This document shows positions 23,958-33,446 of a stretch of 64,000 nucleotides of DNA, piece by piece. The first letter of the stretch is position 1. Every line of letters starts with the position of its first letter. Under the pieces are notes generated by a model, which ran no database searches, was not told the origin of the DNA, and saw nothing but the letters and a program-made list of their open reading frames with translations. The stretch lies in the NCBI RefSeq assembly GCF_051062515.1, contig NZ_JAMXEK010000002.1; one strand, written 5' to 3'. Source of the stretch: Aliarcobacter sp017996075. Lineage in GTDB: Bacteria; Campylobacterota; Campylobacteria; Campylobacterales; Arcobacteraceae. The position numbers and the translations under genes are program-made.

Positions 23958-25715
23958 TTGAAATTATCAAAGTTTATAACAAAATTTATATTTATTACTG
24001 CATTTACATCTGTTACATTAGCATTTTTAATCTCTATTATTTTTCAATACTTAAATTTTAAAAACGACCTTAATCACTATAAAAAAGAGTTTACAGAGCA
24101 AAAGAAAAAAGAGGTAAAAAATGAAGTTTTAATGATTTATGGATTAATAAAATACAAAGAAGAGTTATTAAGAAAAACTGTAGAAGATAGATTAATAGAT
24201 AGAGTAAATCAAGCTTATGCTTTAGCTATGGATATTTATGAAACTAATAAACAAACAAAAACTAAAGATGAAATAAAATATTTAATAGCACAATCTTTAA
24301 ATAATTTTAAATTTAAAGATCACAACAACTACTTTTTTATAAATAGCAATAAAGGTCAAGCTATTTTGTTTGATAATAAAATAACTCTTGATACCTATGT
24401 TGATGTTTGGAATTTAAAAGATTCAAATAATAAACCTATAATACAAATTCAAGCAAAAATAGCCAAAGAGCAAAAAGAGGGATTTACAACAAATAGCTTT
24501 ATAAAACCAGACTCAAATGATGGAATTCAATACTCTAAAATATCATATATAAAACTTTTTGAGCCTTTTGATTGGCATATTGGTACAGGAGAGTATATCG
24601 ATGGATTAACTAAAAAGAATCAAGAAGAGATACTAAATTGGTTAAATGTATTAAAATATGAAAATAGTAGTTATATGTTTTTAAACAAAATAGATGGAAA
24701 TGTTTTAATTTATGAAGGGAAAAAAGTTGAGCCAAAGCCTCATCCATCCCCAGAAATTTTTAATAGACAATTAGAAATTTCTAAAAATCAAAATGGTGAT
24801 TTTTTCAAATACAAGTATAAAAAACCAAATAGCAATGAAGAGTTTGAAAAAATTTCTTTTATAAAAAAATTTGATGAGTATGGTTGGATAATTGGTTGTG
24901 GAGTTTATTTGGATGAAATTGAAAAAGAGTTGCAAAGAAAAGAGGAGATTTTTAAGGAACATATAAATAAGCAAATTATTTCTATACTTATTATATTCTT
25001 ATTTATTTTACTAGCTATCTATTTTATATCAAAGTATATAGGAGATTTTATAAATATTAATATAAATAATTTAGTAAAAGCTTTTTCAAAAGCATCTTTA
25101 GATAATAAAAAAATAGATACAGAAAAATTAACTTATACAGAATTTGTAATTCTTGCAAATAATCTAAATGAAACTTTGGAAAATAAAAACAATCTCGAAA
25201 AAGAGCTTCAAAATCTATCTATTACTGATGAATTAACTCAACTTTATAATAGAAGATTTTTTAATTCAAAAATTGAAGAAGAGATAAATAGAGCAAAAAG
25301 GGAGAATAAGCATCTTTGTTTAATGGTTTTAGATATTGATTTTTTTAAACAATATAATGACACTTATGGGCATCAAAAAGGTGATTTTGTTTTACAAGAA
25401 ATTTCAAAAGTATTAAAAAATAGAACAAACAGAGCTAGTGACTTTGCTTTTAGAATTGGTGGTGAAGAGTTTGCAATACTTGTAAACTTAGAAAAAAATA
25501 AAATTTCTGAATTTGCGGAAGCTATAAAAAATGATATTGAAAATCTTAAAATTGAACATTCAGGAAATAAAGTATCAAAATATGTAACAACTTCTATAGG
25601 TGTTAATTTTAAACAAGCTGATGAGTTAAAAAATATTGATGAACTATTTAAAGTAGCTGATGACAATCTTTATGAAGCTAAAAGAAGTGGAAGAAACTGT
25701 GTGGTTATAAAATAG
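23958..25715 (+). CDS. Cache-domain diguanylate cyclase (GGDEF)
   Basis: The TTG start (MKLSKFITKFIF) follows an AAGGA site by 6 nt; an in-frame TTG lies 27 bp upstream. The 585-residue protein has a first membrane helix (about 10-30) and a periplasmic region with two Cache_2-like modules, each ending in a W(H/I)IG-type strand (DWHIGTGEYIDG and GWIIGCGVYLDE). A second helix (about 335-355) and a GGDEF domain follow. The active site GGEEF and an inhibitory RxxD site (RASD, five residues earlier) are intact. It makes cyclic di-GMP under feedback control. The promoter is shared in sequence with tpsA. Confidence 0.9.
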   Translation: MKLSKFITKFIFITAFTSVTLAFLISIIFQYLNFKNDLNHYKKEFTEQKKKEVKNEVLMIYGLIKYKEELLRKTVEDRLIDRVNQAYALAMDIYETNKQTKTKDEIKYLIAQSLNNFKFKDHNNYFFINSNKGQAILFDNKITLDTYVDVWNLKDSNNKPIIQIQAKIAKEQKEGFTTNSFIKPDSNDGIQYSKISYIKLFEPFDWHIGTGEYIDGLTKKNQEEILNWLNVLKYENSSYMFLNKIDGNVLIYEGKKVEPKPHPSPEIFNRQLEISKNQNGDFFKYKYKKPNSNEEFEKISFIKKFDEYGWIIGCGVYLDEIEKELQRKEEIFKEHINKQIISILIIFLFILLAIYFISKYIGDFINININNLVKAFSKASLDNKKIDTEKLTYTEFVILANNLNETLENKNNLEKELQNLSITDELTQLYNRRFFNSKIEEEINRAKRENKHLCLMVLDIDFFKQYNDTYGHQKGDFVLQEISKVLKNRTNRASDFAFRIGGEEFAILVNLEKNKISEFAEAIKNDIENLKIEHSGNKVSKYVTTSIGVNFKQADELKNIDELFKVADDNLYEAKRSGRNCVVIK

Positions 25716-25798
25716 ATTTTTAAAAATTTCTATTATAAAAAAATAAGTTTTTTAATATATTTCTAACTTTTATTTTTTAACTCAACTTTTATCTAAAC

Positions 25799-25851
25799 AA
25801 CAACTATAAAATCCGACAGATTTAAGATAATTTCTTAATAAAATACATAAA
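25799..25851 (+). promoter_or_regulatory. 53-bp shared promoter element, copy B (upstream of tpsA)
   Basis: This copy matches 23851-23903 over 53 bp with six mismatches. The direct repeats are CGACAGATTTA and the weaker AGATAATTTCT (25814-25835). It ends about 20 bp before the tpsA ATG, so it covers the -60 to -10 region of the presumed tpsA promoter. The AAGGA ribosome site follows at 25861. Confidence 0.65.
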
Positions 25852-25871
25852 AATATTATTAAGGATAAAAA

Positions 25872-28451
25872 ATGAACTTTATACCTAGCTATAAAAATAG
25901 TTTCCGTATCTTAAAAGGTGGAAAAATATCTCTTGTAGTATCATCTTTTCTAGCAAGTACAACTCTTACTTTTGCAGCCCCAAGTGGTGGAGTTGTAACA
26001 AGTGGAAGTGCAAATATATCTCAAAATGGAAAAGTAACCGACATTACCCAATCTACTCAAAAAGCTTCTATAAACTGGAATAAGTTTAATATAGCAAGTG
26101 ATGAAACAGTAAACTTTAAACAACCAAACTCTTCTTCTATTACTCTAAATAGAGTTGTAGGAAATGAAAAGTCTATCATTAATGGTGCATTAAATGCAAA
26201 TGGACAAGTGTGGATTATAAACTCAAATGGAGTATTGTTTGGCAAAGGTGCAAGTATAAATACAAGTGGACTTCTTGCAACTACAAAAGATATAAGTGAT
26301 TCAGATTTTCAAGCAGGAAACTATAAGTTTACAGGCAACTCAAATGAATCAGTAATAAACCTAGGAACTATAGATGTAGTAAATAATGGTTCTGTAATAC
26401 TTGCTGCAAATGAAGTAAAAAATGAAGGAACAATAAAAGCAATAAGGGGAAAAATTCATTTAGTAGGTGCAGATGAATATACAGTAAACTTAAATGGAAA
26501 CTCACTTGTAAATCTAATAGTAAATAAAGGGGTACTAGATGCTCTTGTAAAAAACTCAGGAACAATTATTGCAAATGCTGGAGAAGTATATCTTACAACA
26601 AATGCTGTAAATGAGCTTTTAAAAGGTGTAGTAAATAATACAGGAGTTATAGAAGCAAATAGTTTGGCTGGAATAACTGGTCATGTAGAACTCTTTGCTC
26701 ATGGGGGAGAAGTTCAAGTTGGTGGAAAACTTGAAGCTAAAGAAGGATTTATAGAAACATCAGGAAGAGATTTTAGTATCGATAAGGATGCGAAAATAGA
26801 AACAGCTGAATGGTTAATTGATCCTGTAGATATTACTATTAACGATACTTTAGCAAGTGCAATAGCTACTCAACTTGGAAGTGGAAATGTTACTATTGAA
26901 ACAGATACACCAGACCACAGTGATGGAGATACTACTGTTGATAGTGCAATTAATTGGGCTAGTGACAAAACATTAACTTTGAATGCTTACAATAATATTG
27001 TTGTGAATGCAGATATTACATCAACAAGTACAAATGCTGGAGCAGGCGTTATTTTTTTATACGGACAAGGAACAAGTGATGGTGGAAGTAGCTCGTACAC
27101 AAAAGCCGATGGCATTACAGTAAGTGGAAAATCAATACAGTGGAAAAAAGGCTCAGCAGTTGCAAGTACACGATATGGTATCTTAGATGGAAATATTTTT
27201 CTTGGTGGACAATACATTGAATTGGGAATTCATGGAACCAAAGGGGTATTTGGTTCTTCAGGAACAGCCATACCAACCCTGTTTTTTGGACGACAAAATG
27301 GAGAGACTCGAATTGGTATGACAGGCGATGCCGATGGCTTTGGTACGGGTAAAGATTTAAGAATTGATTATTTTCTTCCAGGTTCAGATTATGAAAACTA
27401 TCGTGCATTTGTAAATGGCACCAGCACAGCAGGATACAGTAGCCAGTTTGATAGTGTAAATGTTGAATTATTGCCTCTTGGAGCTGACAATACTATAAGA
27501 GCAAAAGTTACTTCTGTTAAGGGAGATTTAACTGTTGTTCAAGATATTTCTTTTAAAACAGACGAGAAGTTTTTTAATAACAGTGTTGTTTTAACCAATA
27601 ACAGTGGTTCAACAATGACAGATGTTGCTTTTGCAAGAGAATTTGACCCAGATAATAATCTTGATGTAGGCGGGGAATATTCTACAAAACAAACAATTGA
27701 ATCTACAATATCTTCAGATAAGGTAGCTGTTTTAAGTGGTCAGGGACTTGCGAATGACGCTTATCATACATTAGCAGGTTCACAGTCTAATATTCTTTTT
27801 TATTCAACCGATACACGAGCAGAATTAGCAATTGGTACAAGTTACAATAGTGTTACTTATGGAGATTCTAATTTCATAAAAGGTTACACGGTTACGGGCG
27901 ATAATGCTATGGCTATTAAGTTTAATATTGGTACATTAGCAGCTAATTCTTCATCAACTGCTATTTCATATCAAACCTCTTTAGATAATCGAGACATTGC
28001 ATCTATTATTGCTGATTTAAATACAAGAAGTGGTGTTACTCCATCAACACCAACGCCAAATCCAACACCAACACCTGAGCCAAAACCAGATCCAAAACCA
28101 GAAATTAAAAAAATAGTTGATTCAATAACAAATCAATCAGCTATAACTGTAAATTTACCAGCAAATCAAACAAATACAACTACTCCAAATAATAGTGGAA
28201 GAAATACAGATATCTCTTTTTCTCAAGGTGAAAATCAAATGTTAGTTTCAAGACCAATTGAAGGACAATCTACTCAAAGAGTAAGTTTAAGTGAAGCTAG
28301 ACAAATGCAAATACAAAATGGTGGAAGCAGTGAAGAAGTAATAGTTCCTTTATCAAATAGCTCAATTATACAGCTTATTGATGGTGGAGTTAATCTTCCA
28401 AGTGGTGTAGAACAAGAGTTTTATTTAGCAGATGCGAAAGAGGAAAAATAA
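25872..28451 (+). CDS. TpsA-type filamentous haemagglutinin-like exoprotein
   Basis: The 859-residue protein has a long signal peptide (about 36 residues, cut near TFAAP) and an N-terminal TPS/haemagglutination domain with NSNGVLFGKGASINTSGLLA, the NxNGVxFG motif recognised by TpsB transporters. A beta-helical segment follows, then GRDFSIDKDAKIETAEWLID, as in FhaB-like proteins. Next come a middle region with richer GC and different codon use (about 26,900-28,000), a Pro-rich linker (TPTPNPTPTPEPKPDPKP) and a short C-terminal domain. It is small for the family. It is probably a secreted or surface adhesin. tpsB follows with a TAATG overlap. Confidence 0.85.
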   Translation: MNFIPSYKNSFRILKGGKISLVVSSFLASTTLTFAAPSGGVVTSGSANISQNGKVTDITQSTQKASINWNKFNIASDETVNFKQPNSSSITLNRVVGNEKSIINGALNANGQVWIINSNGVLFGKGASINTSGLLATTKDISDSDFQAGNYKFTGNSNESVINLGTIDVVNNGSVILAANEVKNEGTIKAIRGKIHLVGADEYTVNLNGNSLVNLIVNKGVLDALVKNSGTIIANAGEVYLTTNAVNELLKGVVNNTGVIEANSLAGITGHVELFAHGGEVQVGGKLEAKEGFIETSGRDFSIDKDAKIETAEWLIDPVDITINDTLASAIATQLGSGNVTIETDTPDHSDGDTTVDSAINWASDKTLTLNAYNNIVVNADITSTSTNAGAGVIFLYGQGTSDGGSSSYTKADGITVSGKSIQWKKGSAVASTRYGILDGNIFLGGQYIELGIHGTKGVFGSSGTAIPTLFFGRQNGETRIGMTGDADGFGTGKDLRIDYFLPGSDYENYRAFVNGTSTAGYSSQFDSVNVELLPLGADNTIRAKVTSVKGDLTVVQDISFKTDEKFFNNSVVLTNNSGSTMTDVAFAREFDPDNNLDVGGEYSTKQTIESTISSDKVAVLSGQGLANDAYHTLAGSQSNILFYSTDTRAELAIGTSYNSVTYGDSNFIKGYTVTGDNAMAIKFNIGTLAANSSSTAISYQTSLDNRDIASIIADLNTRSGVTPSTPTPNPTPTPEPKPDPKPEIKKIVDSITNQSAITVNLPANQTNTTTPNNSGRNTDISFSQGENQMLVSRPIEGQSTQRVSLSEARQMQIQNGGSSEEVIVPLSNSSIIQLIDGGVNLPSGVEQEFYLADAKEEK

Positions 28452-30127
28452 TGAAAATCAAAAACACTGTATTATTATCAAGCTTGTTAGCAAGTACAAT
28501 TTATGCAAATCCAATACCACCAAAAATTGGTGATGTTTTAAAAGAGGTAACTCCTCCTAAGATAGAAAGAGAAAAAAGAGAGATACCAAAAATAAAACAA
28601 GAACAAATATCAACTCCAAAAGAGTTTGAAGATGGTAAAAAGGTGAGAGTAGAAAGATTTTTAATAAGTGGTGCAACTCATATGAGTAATGAAGAATTAA
28701 AACAAATAGTATCTCCTTATGAAGGAGGGGATTTAAGTTTTAATCAAATTCAAGAAATAACTACTCTTATCACAAAAGCTTATAGAAGTAAAGGTTACTT
28801 CGTTGCACGTGCTTATATTCCTGAACAAAATATAATGACACAAGACAATAGATTAAAAATAAATATTATTGAAGGAAAATATGGAGAGTTTAAATTAGAA
28901 AATAAATCACTAGTTAAAGACTCAATTCTTCAATCAAATCTAGATGATATAAAAGATAAAGATATTATTTCAACAAATACTTTAGAGCGAGCAATGTTAA
29001 TTATAAATGATACTCCTGGAGCTGTTGTTACAAAAGCAGATGTAAGACCTGGAAAAGAAGTAGGAACTAGTGATTTTTTAATTGGAACGGAAGCTACAAA
29101 TAGAGTAAATGGATATTTAATAGGTGATAACTATGGTTCTCAATACACAGGAAAACATAGAATTATGGCTGGAGTTGATATTAACTCTCCTTTTAATATT
29201 GGAGATAAAATATCTGCTTTTGGATTTACATCTGAAAAAGAGGGACTTTTAAGTGGAAAGCTAGCTTATGATTTTCCAATTCATGCAAATGGAACAAGAG
29301 GAGAGATTAGCTACTCAAAAACTACTTATGAGCTAGGAAGTTCATATAAAGAGCTTGATGCTGTTGGAAAATCTGATAGCTTAACAGGAAGAGTTACTTA
29401 TCCTATTTTAAAAACAAGAGTTGAGAATTTAGATTCATATGTAGAAGTTTCATATAATAAAATGAAAGATGAAATTCAATTCGTTGATTCAAAAGTTAAA
29501 AAAGATTCATATACAGCAACAACTGGGCTTGATTACACAAAAGACTCACTTGTTTTTAATAAAAACTCTCAAACAAGAGCAGGAGTTTCAATTACATTTG
29601 GAAGACTAAGTTTTAATGATAAAAATAACAAAGAAGATGACAAAAATGGAGCAAATACTCAAGGACAATTTTCAAAAATAAATCTTGAATTAGGTAAAGA
29701 TATAGATATTTTTGATAGTTTAAAATGGATCAATAGTTTACAAATGCAATATGCACTTGGGAATAAAAATCTAGATGGAAGTCAAGATTTAAGTGTTGGT
29801 GGAATAAATGGAGTTAGATTTTATCAAGATGGTGAAGAGAGTGCTGAAAATGGATATATCTATAGCACAGAATTTATATATACATTGCCAATAATAGCAG
29901 GAATTGATAACAAAATATCACTATTTTATGATATAGGTCGTGTTTATATGAGTAAAAATTTTACTCAAGAAAAATCAAGAACACTGCAAGATATAGGACT
30001 TGGATATAAAGTTTCTTACAAAAATTTCTTTGCAAATAGTTATTTAGCTTACAATATAGGAAATGAAGTAACTTCTCAAGATAATTATAATAGTAGAGCT
30101 ATGTTTCAAGTGGGGTATGTTTTTTAA
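28451..30127 (+). CDS. TpsB transporter, ShlB/FhaC/HecB family
   Basis: The 558-residue outer-membrane protein has a signal peptide (ending STIYA), a short Lys/Glu-rich linker and POTRA-type domains. The first POTRA is VERFLISGATHMSNEELKQI at about 60-80, and the second includes IIEGKYGEFKLEN. A 16-strand barrel with an FDIGRVYM-like strand (YDIGRVYMSKN) ends in a terminal Phe. It secretes the TpsA partner encoded directly upstream; start and stop codons overlap. The pair has the standard TpsA-TpsB order. HecB is the name used for Arcobacter relatives, but orthology was not tested. Confidence 0.92.
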   Translation: MKIKNTVLLSSLLASTIYANPIPPKIGDVLKEVTPPKIEREKREIPKIKQEQISTPKEFEDGKKVRVERFLISGATHMSNEELKQIVSPYEGGDLSFNQIQEITTLITKAYRSKGYFVARAYIPEQNIMTQDNRLKINIIEGKYGEFKLENKSLVKDSILQSNLDDIKDKDIISTNTLERAMLIINDTPGAVVTKADVRPGKEVGTSDFLIGTEATNRVNGYLIGDNYGSQYTGKHRIMAGVDINSPFNIGDKISAFGFTSEKEGLLSGKLAYDFPIHANGTRGEISYSKTTYELGSSYKELDAVGKSDSLTGRVTYPILKTRVENLDSYVEVSYNKMKDEIQFVDSKVKKDSYTATTGLDYTKDSLVFNKNSQTRAGVSITFGRLSFNDKNNKEDDKNGANTQGQFSKINLELGKDIDIFDSLKWINSLQMQYALGNKNLDGSQDLSVGGINGVRFYQDGEESAENGYIYSTEFIYTLPIIAGIDNKISLFYDIGRVYMSKNFTQEKSRTLQDIGLGYKVSYKNFFANSYLAYNIGNEVTSQDNYNSRAMFQVGYVF

Positions 30128-30154
30128 TTGTTAAAAAAACAGTTATTAATCTAA

Positions 30155-30182
30155 GAAGATTTTATTAAAAATTAAAATCTTC
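30155..30182. terminator. bidirectional terminator between tpsB and lptB
   Basis: GAAGATTTTA (30155-30164) pairs with TAAAATCTTC (30173-30182) across an 8-nt AT loop. It lies between the convergent tpsB and lptB genes and covers the lptB stop codon. Confidence 0.55.
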
Positions 30183-30887
30183 CCCTAAATAATGCTCTTT
30201 TACATTTATATCATTTTTAATCTCTTGCGATGTTCCACTAGCAAGTAAACTTCCACTTTTCATAACATAAGCTCTATGACAAATTTGTAAAGTCTCTCTT
30301 ACATTATGGTCAGTTATTAAAACCCCTATTCCTATCTTTGAAAGATCATTTATCAAATCTTGAATATCTTTTACAGCAATTGGATCAACTCCAGCAAAAG
30401 GCTCATCTAGCAATAAGAATTTTGGTTTTGAAACTAAAGCTCTTGCAATTTCAGTTCTTCTTCTTTCACCCCCAGAAAGAGAGATTCCTTTTCTTTGACG
30501 AATAGGTTCAATATCCAAAAGTTCTAACAGCTCTTCAACTCGTCTATTTTGTTCTTCTTTATCTTTTATTACAATTTCAGCTGCTAAAAGAAGGTTCTCT
30601 TCTACGCTTAAATCTTTAAAAATAGATGATTCCTGAGGCAAGTACCCTATTCCTTTTAAAGCTCTTTTATGAAGTGGAATTGCCGTAATATCTTCATCAT
30701 CAAAAAAAACTTTACCACTACTTGGTTTTACAAGTCCACAAACTGTATAAAAAGTTGTAGTTTTCCCAGCTCCATTTGGTCCTAAAAGACCAACTATCTC
30801 TCCTGAATTTATTTCAAGTGAAATTCCATGTAATATTTCAGTTTTTTTAATACTCTTTTTGATATCAACAATTCTTAAATTATTCAT
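30165..30887 (-). CDS. lptB: LPS export ABC transporter ATPase
   Basis: The 240-residue ABC ATPase has Walker A GPNGAGKTT, signature LSGGERRR, Walker B LLLDEPFAGVDP and the switch His (LITDHNVRET). The GYLPQESSIFKDLSVEENLL stretch is characteristic of LptB. With LptF/LptG it powers lipopolysaccharide transport from the inner membrane. It overlaps the end of tsaE by 8 bp in a four-gene run (S4 protein, trpD, tsaE, lptB). Confidence 0.95.
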   Translation of the reverse strand: MNNLRIVDIKKSIKKTEILHGISLEINSGEIVGLLGPNGAGKTTTFYTVCGLVKPSSGKVFFDDEDITAIPLHKRALKGIGYLPQESSIFKDLSVEENLLLAAEIVIKDKEEQNRRVEELLELLDIEPIRQRKGISLSGGERRRTEIARALVSKPKFLLLDEPFAGVDPIAVKDIQDLINDLSKIGIGVLITDHNVRETLQICHRAYVMKSGSLLASGTSQEIKNDINVKEHYLGEDFNF

Positions 30888-31296
30888 CTATTTTATACAA
30901 CCTTTTATCATCATTTTTTAAAATATTTATAACAACTACATCAAAACCATAGTCATTTAAAATATTTTCTAGCTTACTATCACCCCACTCAACAAAATGC
31001 AAACCACTTTTTTCAAACTCTTCTAACATACCCAAAGAGATAAACTCTTCTAAGGTTTTATTATATAAATCATAGTGAAAAATATCTTCACCATATAAAA
31101 CTTGCAAAGAAAAAGTTGGAGAATTTACAACATCATCAATTCCTAAAGACTCTACAAAATGTTTAACAAGTGTTGTTTTACCACTTGCTAGATCTCCCCT
31201 TAAAATTACAATACAATCTCTATTTTTTAATATCTTTTTAAGCTCATCAACAAAAATTGAAATATTGCTTAAATCAAGCAAAAACTCTCTTTTCAT
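30880..31296 (-). CDS. tsaE: tRNA threonylcarbamoyladenosine biosynthesis ATPase
   Basis: The ATG used lies in a TAATG overlap with the trpD stop; an in-frame ATG two codons upstream also exists. The 138-residue protein has Walker A RGDLASGKTTLV, a threonine/serine-rich SPTFSLQV segment and HYDLYN, the TsaE signature. It supports TsaBD in making the t6A modification of ANN-decoding tRNAs. It is linked to trpD and lptB by overlaps. Confidence 0.93.
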   Translation of the reverse strand: MKREFLLDLSNISIFVDELKKILKNRDCIVILRGDLASGKTTLVKHFVESLGIDDVVNSPTFSLQVLYGEDIFHYDLYNKTLEEFISLGMLEEFEKSGLHFVEWGDSKLENILNDYGFDVVVINILKNDDKRLYKIDE

Positions 31297-32282
31297 TAGC
31301 AAGAATACTTTTGAGAAAATTTGATAATTTCTTCTAGTTTTCTTTTTGCTTTTCCTCCATTTATAGCATCTCTTGCTATTTCAACACCCTCTTTTATATC
31401 TCTTGCTTTTCCATCTACAAGTAATGCAACAGCTGAATTTATCAAAACAATATCTAGCTTTGCACCCTTTTCTTTTCCATATAAAATATCTCTTGTAATT
31501 TGTGCATTAATTTCTGGACCAGCACCTACAATATCACTTTTTGAAGCTAATTTCAAACCATAATTTTCTGGATTTATCTCCAAATCACTCTGTTTTCCAT
31601 TTTCTAAAAGTGTTGCATAAGTAATACTAGAAATTGAAACTTCATCCATACCATCAGCAGATGATAATACCATAGCTCTTTTACAATCAAGCATATCCAA
31701 AGCAGTTGCAATTTTATTTATAAAATCCTTGCTAAATACTCCAATAACTTGCTTAGAGACACCAGCTGGATTACAAAGTGGTCCAAGAATATTCATAATA
31801 GTTCTATGGTCTATAGTTTTTCTTACAGGTGTGATATATTTCATTGCAGGATGATGATTTGCAGCAAACATAAATCCAAAACCAGTAACTTCAAGCATCT
31901 TTGCTGTATCTTCTAGACTTAAATTTAGATTTATTCCAAGAGCTTCTAGCATATCAGCGCTTCCACTTTTACTTGTAACACTTCTATTTCCATGCTTTGC
32001 AACAAAACAACCAGCACTTGCAAGTAAAATTGAAACTGTACTTGATATATTAAAACTATAGCTTTTATCTCCACCTGTTCCAACTATATCAATAGCTTTT
32101 TCTCTTAAACTTTCACTTATAGGAAGAGGTATAACAAAATCTCTCATAGAACTAGCGGCTCCTGCTAATTCACTTGCAGTTTCACCTCTTTCATATAGAG
32201 CTAAGAAATATTCTCTCATCTCATCGTGAGATAACCTATCTTGAAAAATTTCATCAAACTTTGCTTTTGTCTCTAAAAACAT
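31296..32282 (-). CDS. trpD: anthranilate phosphoribosyltransferase
   Basis: The 328-residue protein contains the PRPP-binding GTGGDKSYSFNIST, the anthranilate-site KHGNRSVTSKSGSADMLEALG, and HHPAMKYITPVRK, all typical of TrpD. It performs the second committed step of tryptophan synthesis. The gene is separate from the rest of the trp genes (trpA lies at about 60.4 kb), so the pathway is split. It starts immediately after the stop codon of the S4 protein gene. Confidence 0.96.
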   Translation of the reverse strand: MFLETKAKFDEIFQDRLSHDEMREYFLALYERGETASELAGAASSMRDFVIPLPISESLREKAIDIVGTGGDKSYSFNISSTVSILLASAGCFVAKHGNRSVTSKSGSADMLEALGINLNLSLEDTAKMLEVTGFGFMFAANHHPAMKYITPVRKTIDHRTIMNILGPLCNPAGVSKQVIGVFSKDFINKIATALDMLDCKRAMVLSSADGMDEVSISSITYATLLENGKQSDLEINPENYGLKLASKSDIVGAGPEINAQITRDILYGKEKGAKLDIVLINSAVALLVDGKARDIKEGVEIARDAINGGKAKRKLEEIIKFSQKYSC

Positions 32283-32531
32283 CTAATTTAACCTTTGTAC
32301 ATACTCATCAATTTTTGATTTTGGAGTTGATTTTGTCGTTGGAATTTGAAGAATTTTAAATTTCTCACTATTTTCAAGATATTTTATCTCAATAATATCT
32401 CCAACTTTTACCTCTTTTGCTTTTTTTACTGAAACATCATTTAAAAACACAACTTTGTGTTCCAACATATCTTCAGCAACTGCTCTTCTTTTTGTTATAT
32501 TTACAGCGTTTAAAAATTTATCTATTCTCAT
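32283..32531 (-). CDS. S4-domain RNA-binding protein (Hsp15/RqcP-like)
   Basis: An 82-residue protein made almost entirely of an S4 domain: MRIDKFLNAVNITKRRAVAE then VKKAKEVKVGDIIEIKY. It resembles Hsp15/RqcP-type proteins that bind rRNA or stalled large ribosomal subunits. Its TAG stop directly abuts the trpD ATG. Confidence 0.85.
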   Translation of the reverse strand: MRIDKFLNAVNITKRRAVAEDMLEHKVVFLNDVSVKKAKEVKVGDIIEIKYLENSEKFKILQIPTTKSTPKSKIDEYVQRLN

Positions 32532-32570
32532 AAAAAAGATTATAACAAATTTAAACTAAAATGATTTTTC

Positions 32571-33398
32571 TTATATTTTTTGAAGTAATTTATCAAGCCA
32601 TTTTTGACTTAAAACTCTTTTTGCAAAACCTAAAATATACGTAGCCTTTGTCACATAATATCTAGGTTTTGGTTTTTTACTTTTTATTATTTCTAAAACA
32701 ACATTTGCAACACTACTTGGTGGAAGTGTAAATATTCCCTTATCATCACTACTTTCAAGTCTTGCTTTCAGCTCTTTTTCATAAGAACTTTTCCAAAAAC
32801 TATTTTCTATATTTATATGTTTTTTAAAATTTTTTAAAGAATTTTCTCTAAACTTTGAAGTAACAGGACCTGTGTTTATAGTACTTATAAAAATATTGCT
32901 ATCTAAAGTTTCTAGTCTTAAAGTATCGCAAAGTCCTTCAATAGCATATTTACTAGCATTATACGCTCCACGAAATCTTAAAGATATGATTCCCAAAACA
33001 GAGCTATGCTGAATTATTTTTCCATATCCTTGACCTCTAAAAACTCTCATAGCTTGAGTTGTAACTTCGTGAAGTCCAAAAAAGTTTGTATCAAATAGCT
33101 CTTTTAAAATATCTGTATTTATATCTTCAACAGCACCTGGAACTGCAAAACCAGCATTGTTAAAAACAGAATCTAGTTTTTTATCCTCTTTTAAAATCCA
33201 ATTTAATGCAAAACTTATCTCATCTTTGTTTCTAACATCAATTTTAAAAGCTTTTAATCCCAAATCTTCTAGCATTTTTACATCTTTTTGCTCTCTTGCA
33301 CTTGCATATACTTTTATACCATTTTTTTGTAAAAATAGTGCCGTTTCAAGTCCTATTCCACTTGAACATCCAGTTATTAATATATTTTGCAACTTCAT
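32571..33398 (-). CDS. short-chain dehydrogenase/reductase
   Basis: The protein carries the SDR NAD(P) motif TGCSSGIG near the N-terminus, the NNAG motif (FNNAGFAVPG) and the catalytic YNASK with a preceding Ser (HSSVLG). Length (about 275 residues) is typical. The start may be the ATG chosen here or a TTG 6 bp later with an AGGA site 6 nt upstream. A TATAAT box just upstream argues against the longer frame from 33428. Substrate is unknown. The TIGR02757 gene diverges from it. Confidence 0.85.
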   Translation of the reverse strand: MKLQNILITGCSSGIGLETALFLQKNGIKVYASAREQKDVKMLEDLGLKAFKIDVRNKDEISFALNWILKEDKKLDSVFNNAGFAVPGAVEDINTDILKELFDTNFFGLHEVTTQAMRVFRGQGYGKIIQHSSVLGIISLRFRGAYNASKYAIEGLCDTLRLETLDSNIFISTINTGPVTSKFRENSLKNFKKHINIENSFWKSSYEKELKARLESSDDKGIFTLPPSSVANVVLEIIKSKKPKPRYYVTKATYILGFAKRVLSQKWLDKLLQKI

Positions 33399-33446
33399 TC
33401 CTAATAAATTTTTGGCTATTATACCCAAAAATTATTTGAGCAAAAA

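Noticed and set aside
25872..30127. The TPS pair as a contact-dependent inhibition (CDI) locus
   Set aside because: The exoprotein is short, has no C-terminal toxin after a VENN-type motif, and no immunity gene follows; tpsA precedes tpsB, unlike many CDI loci.
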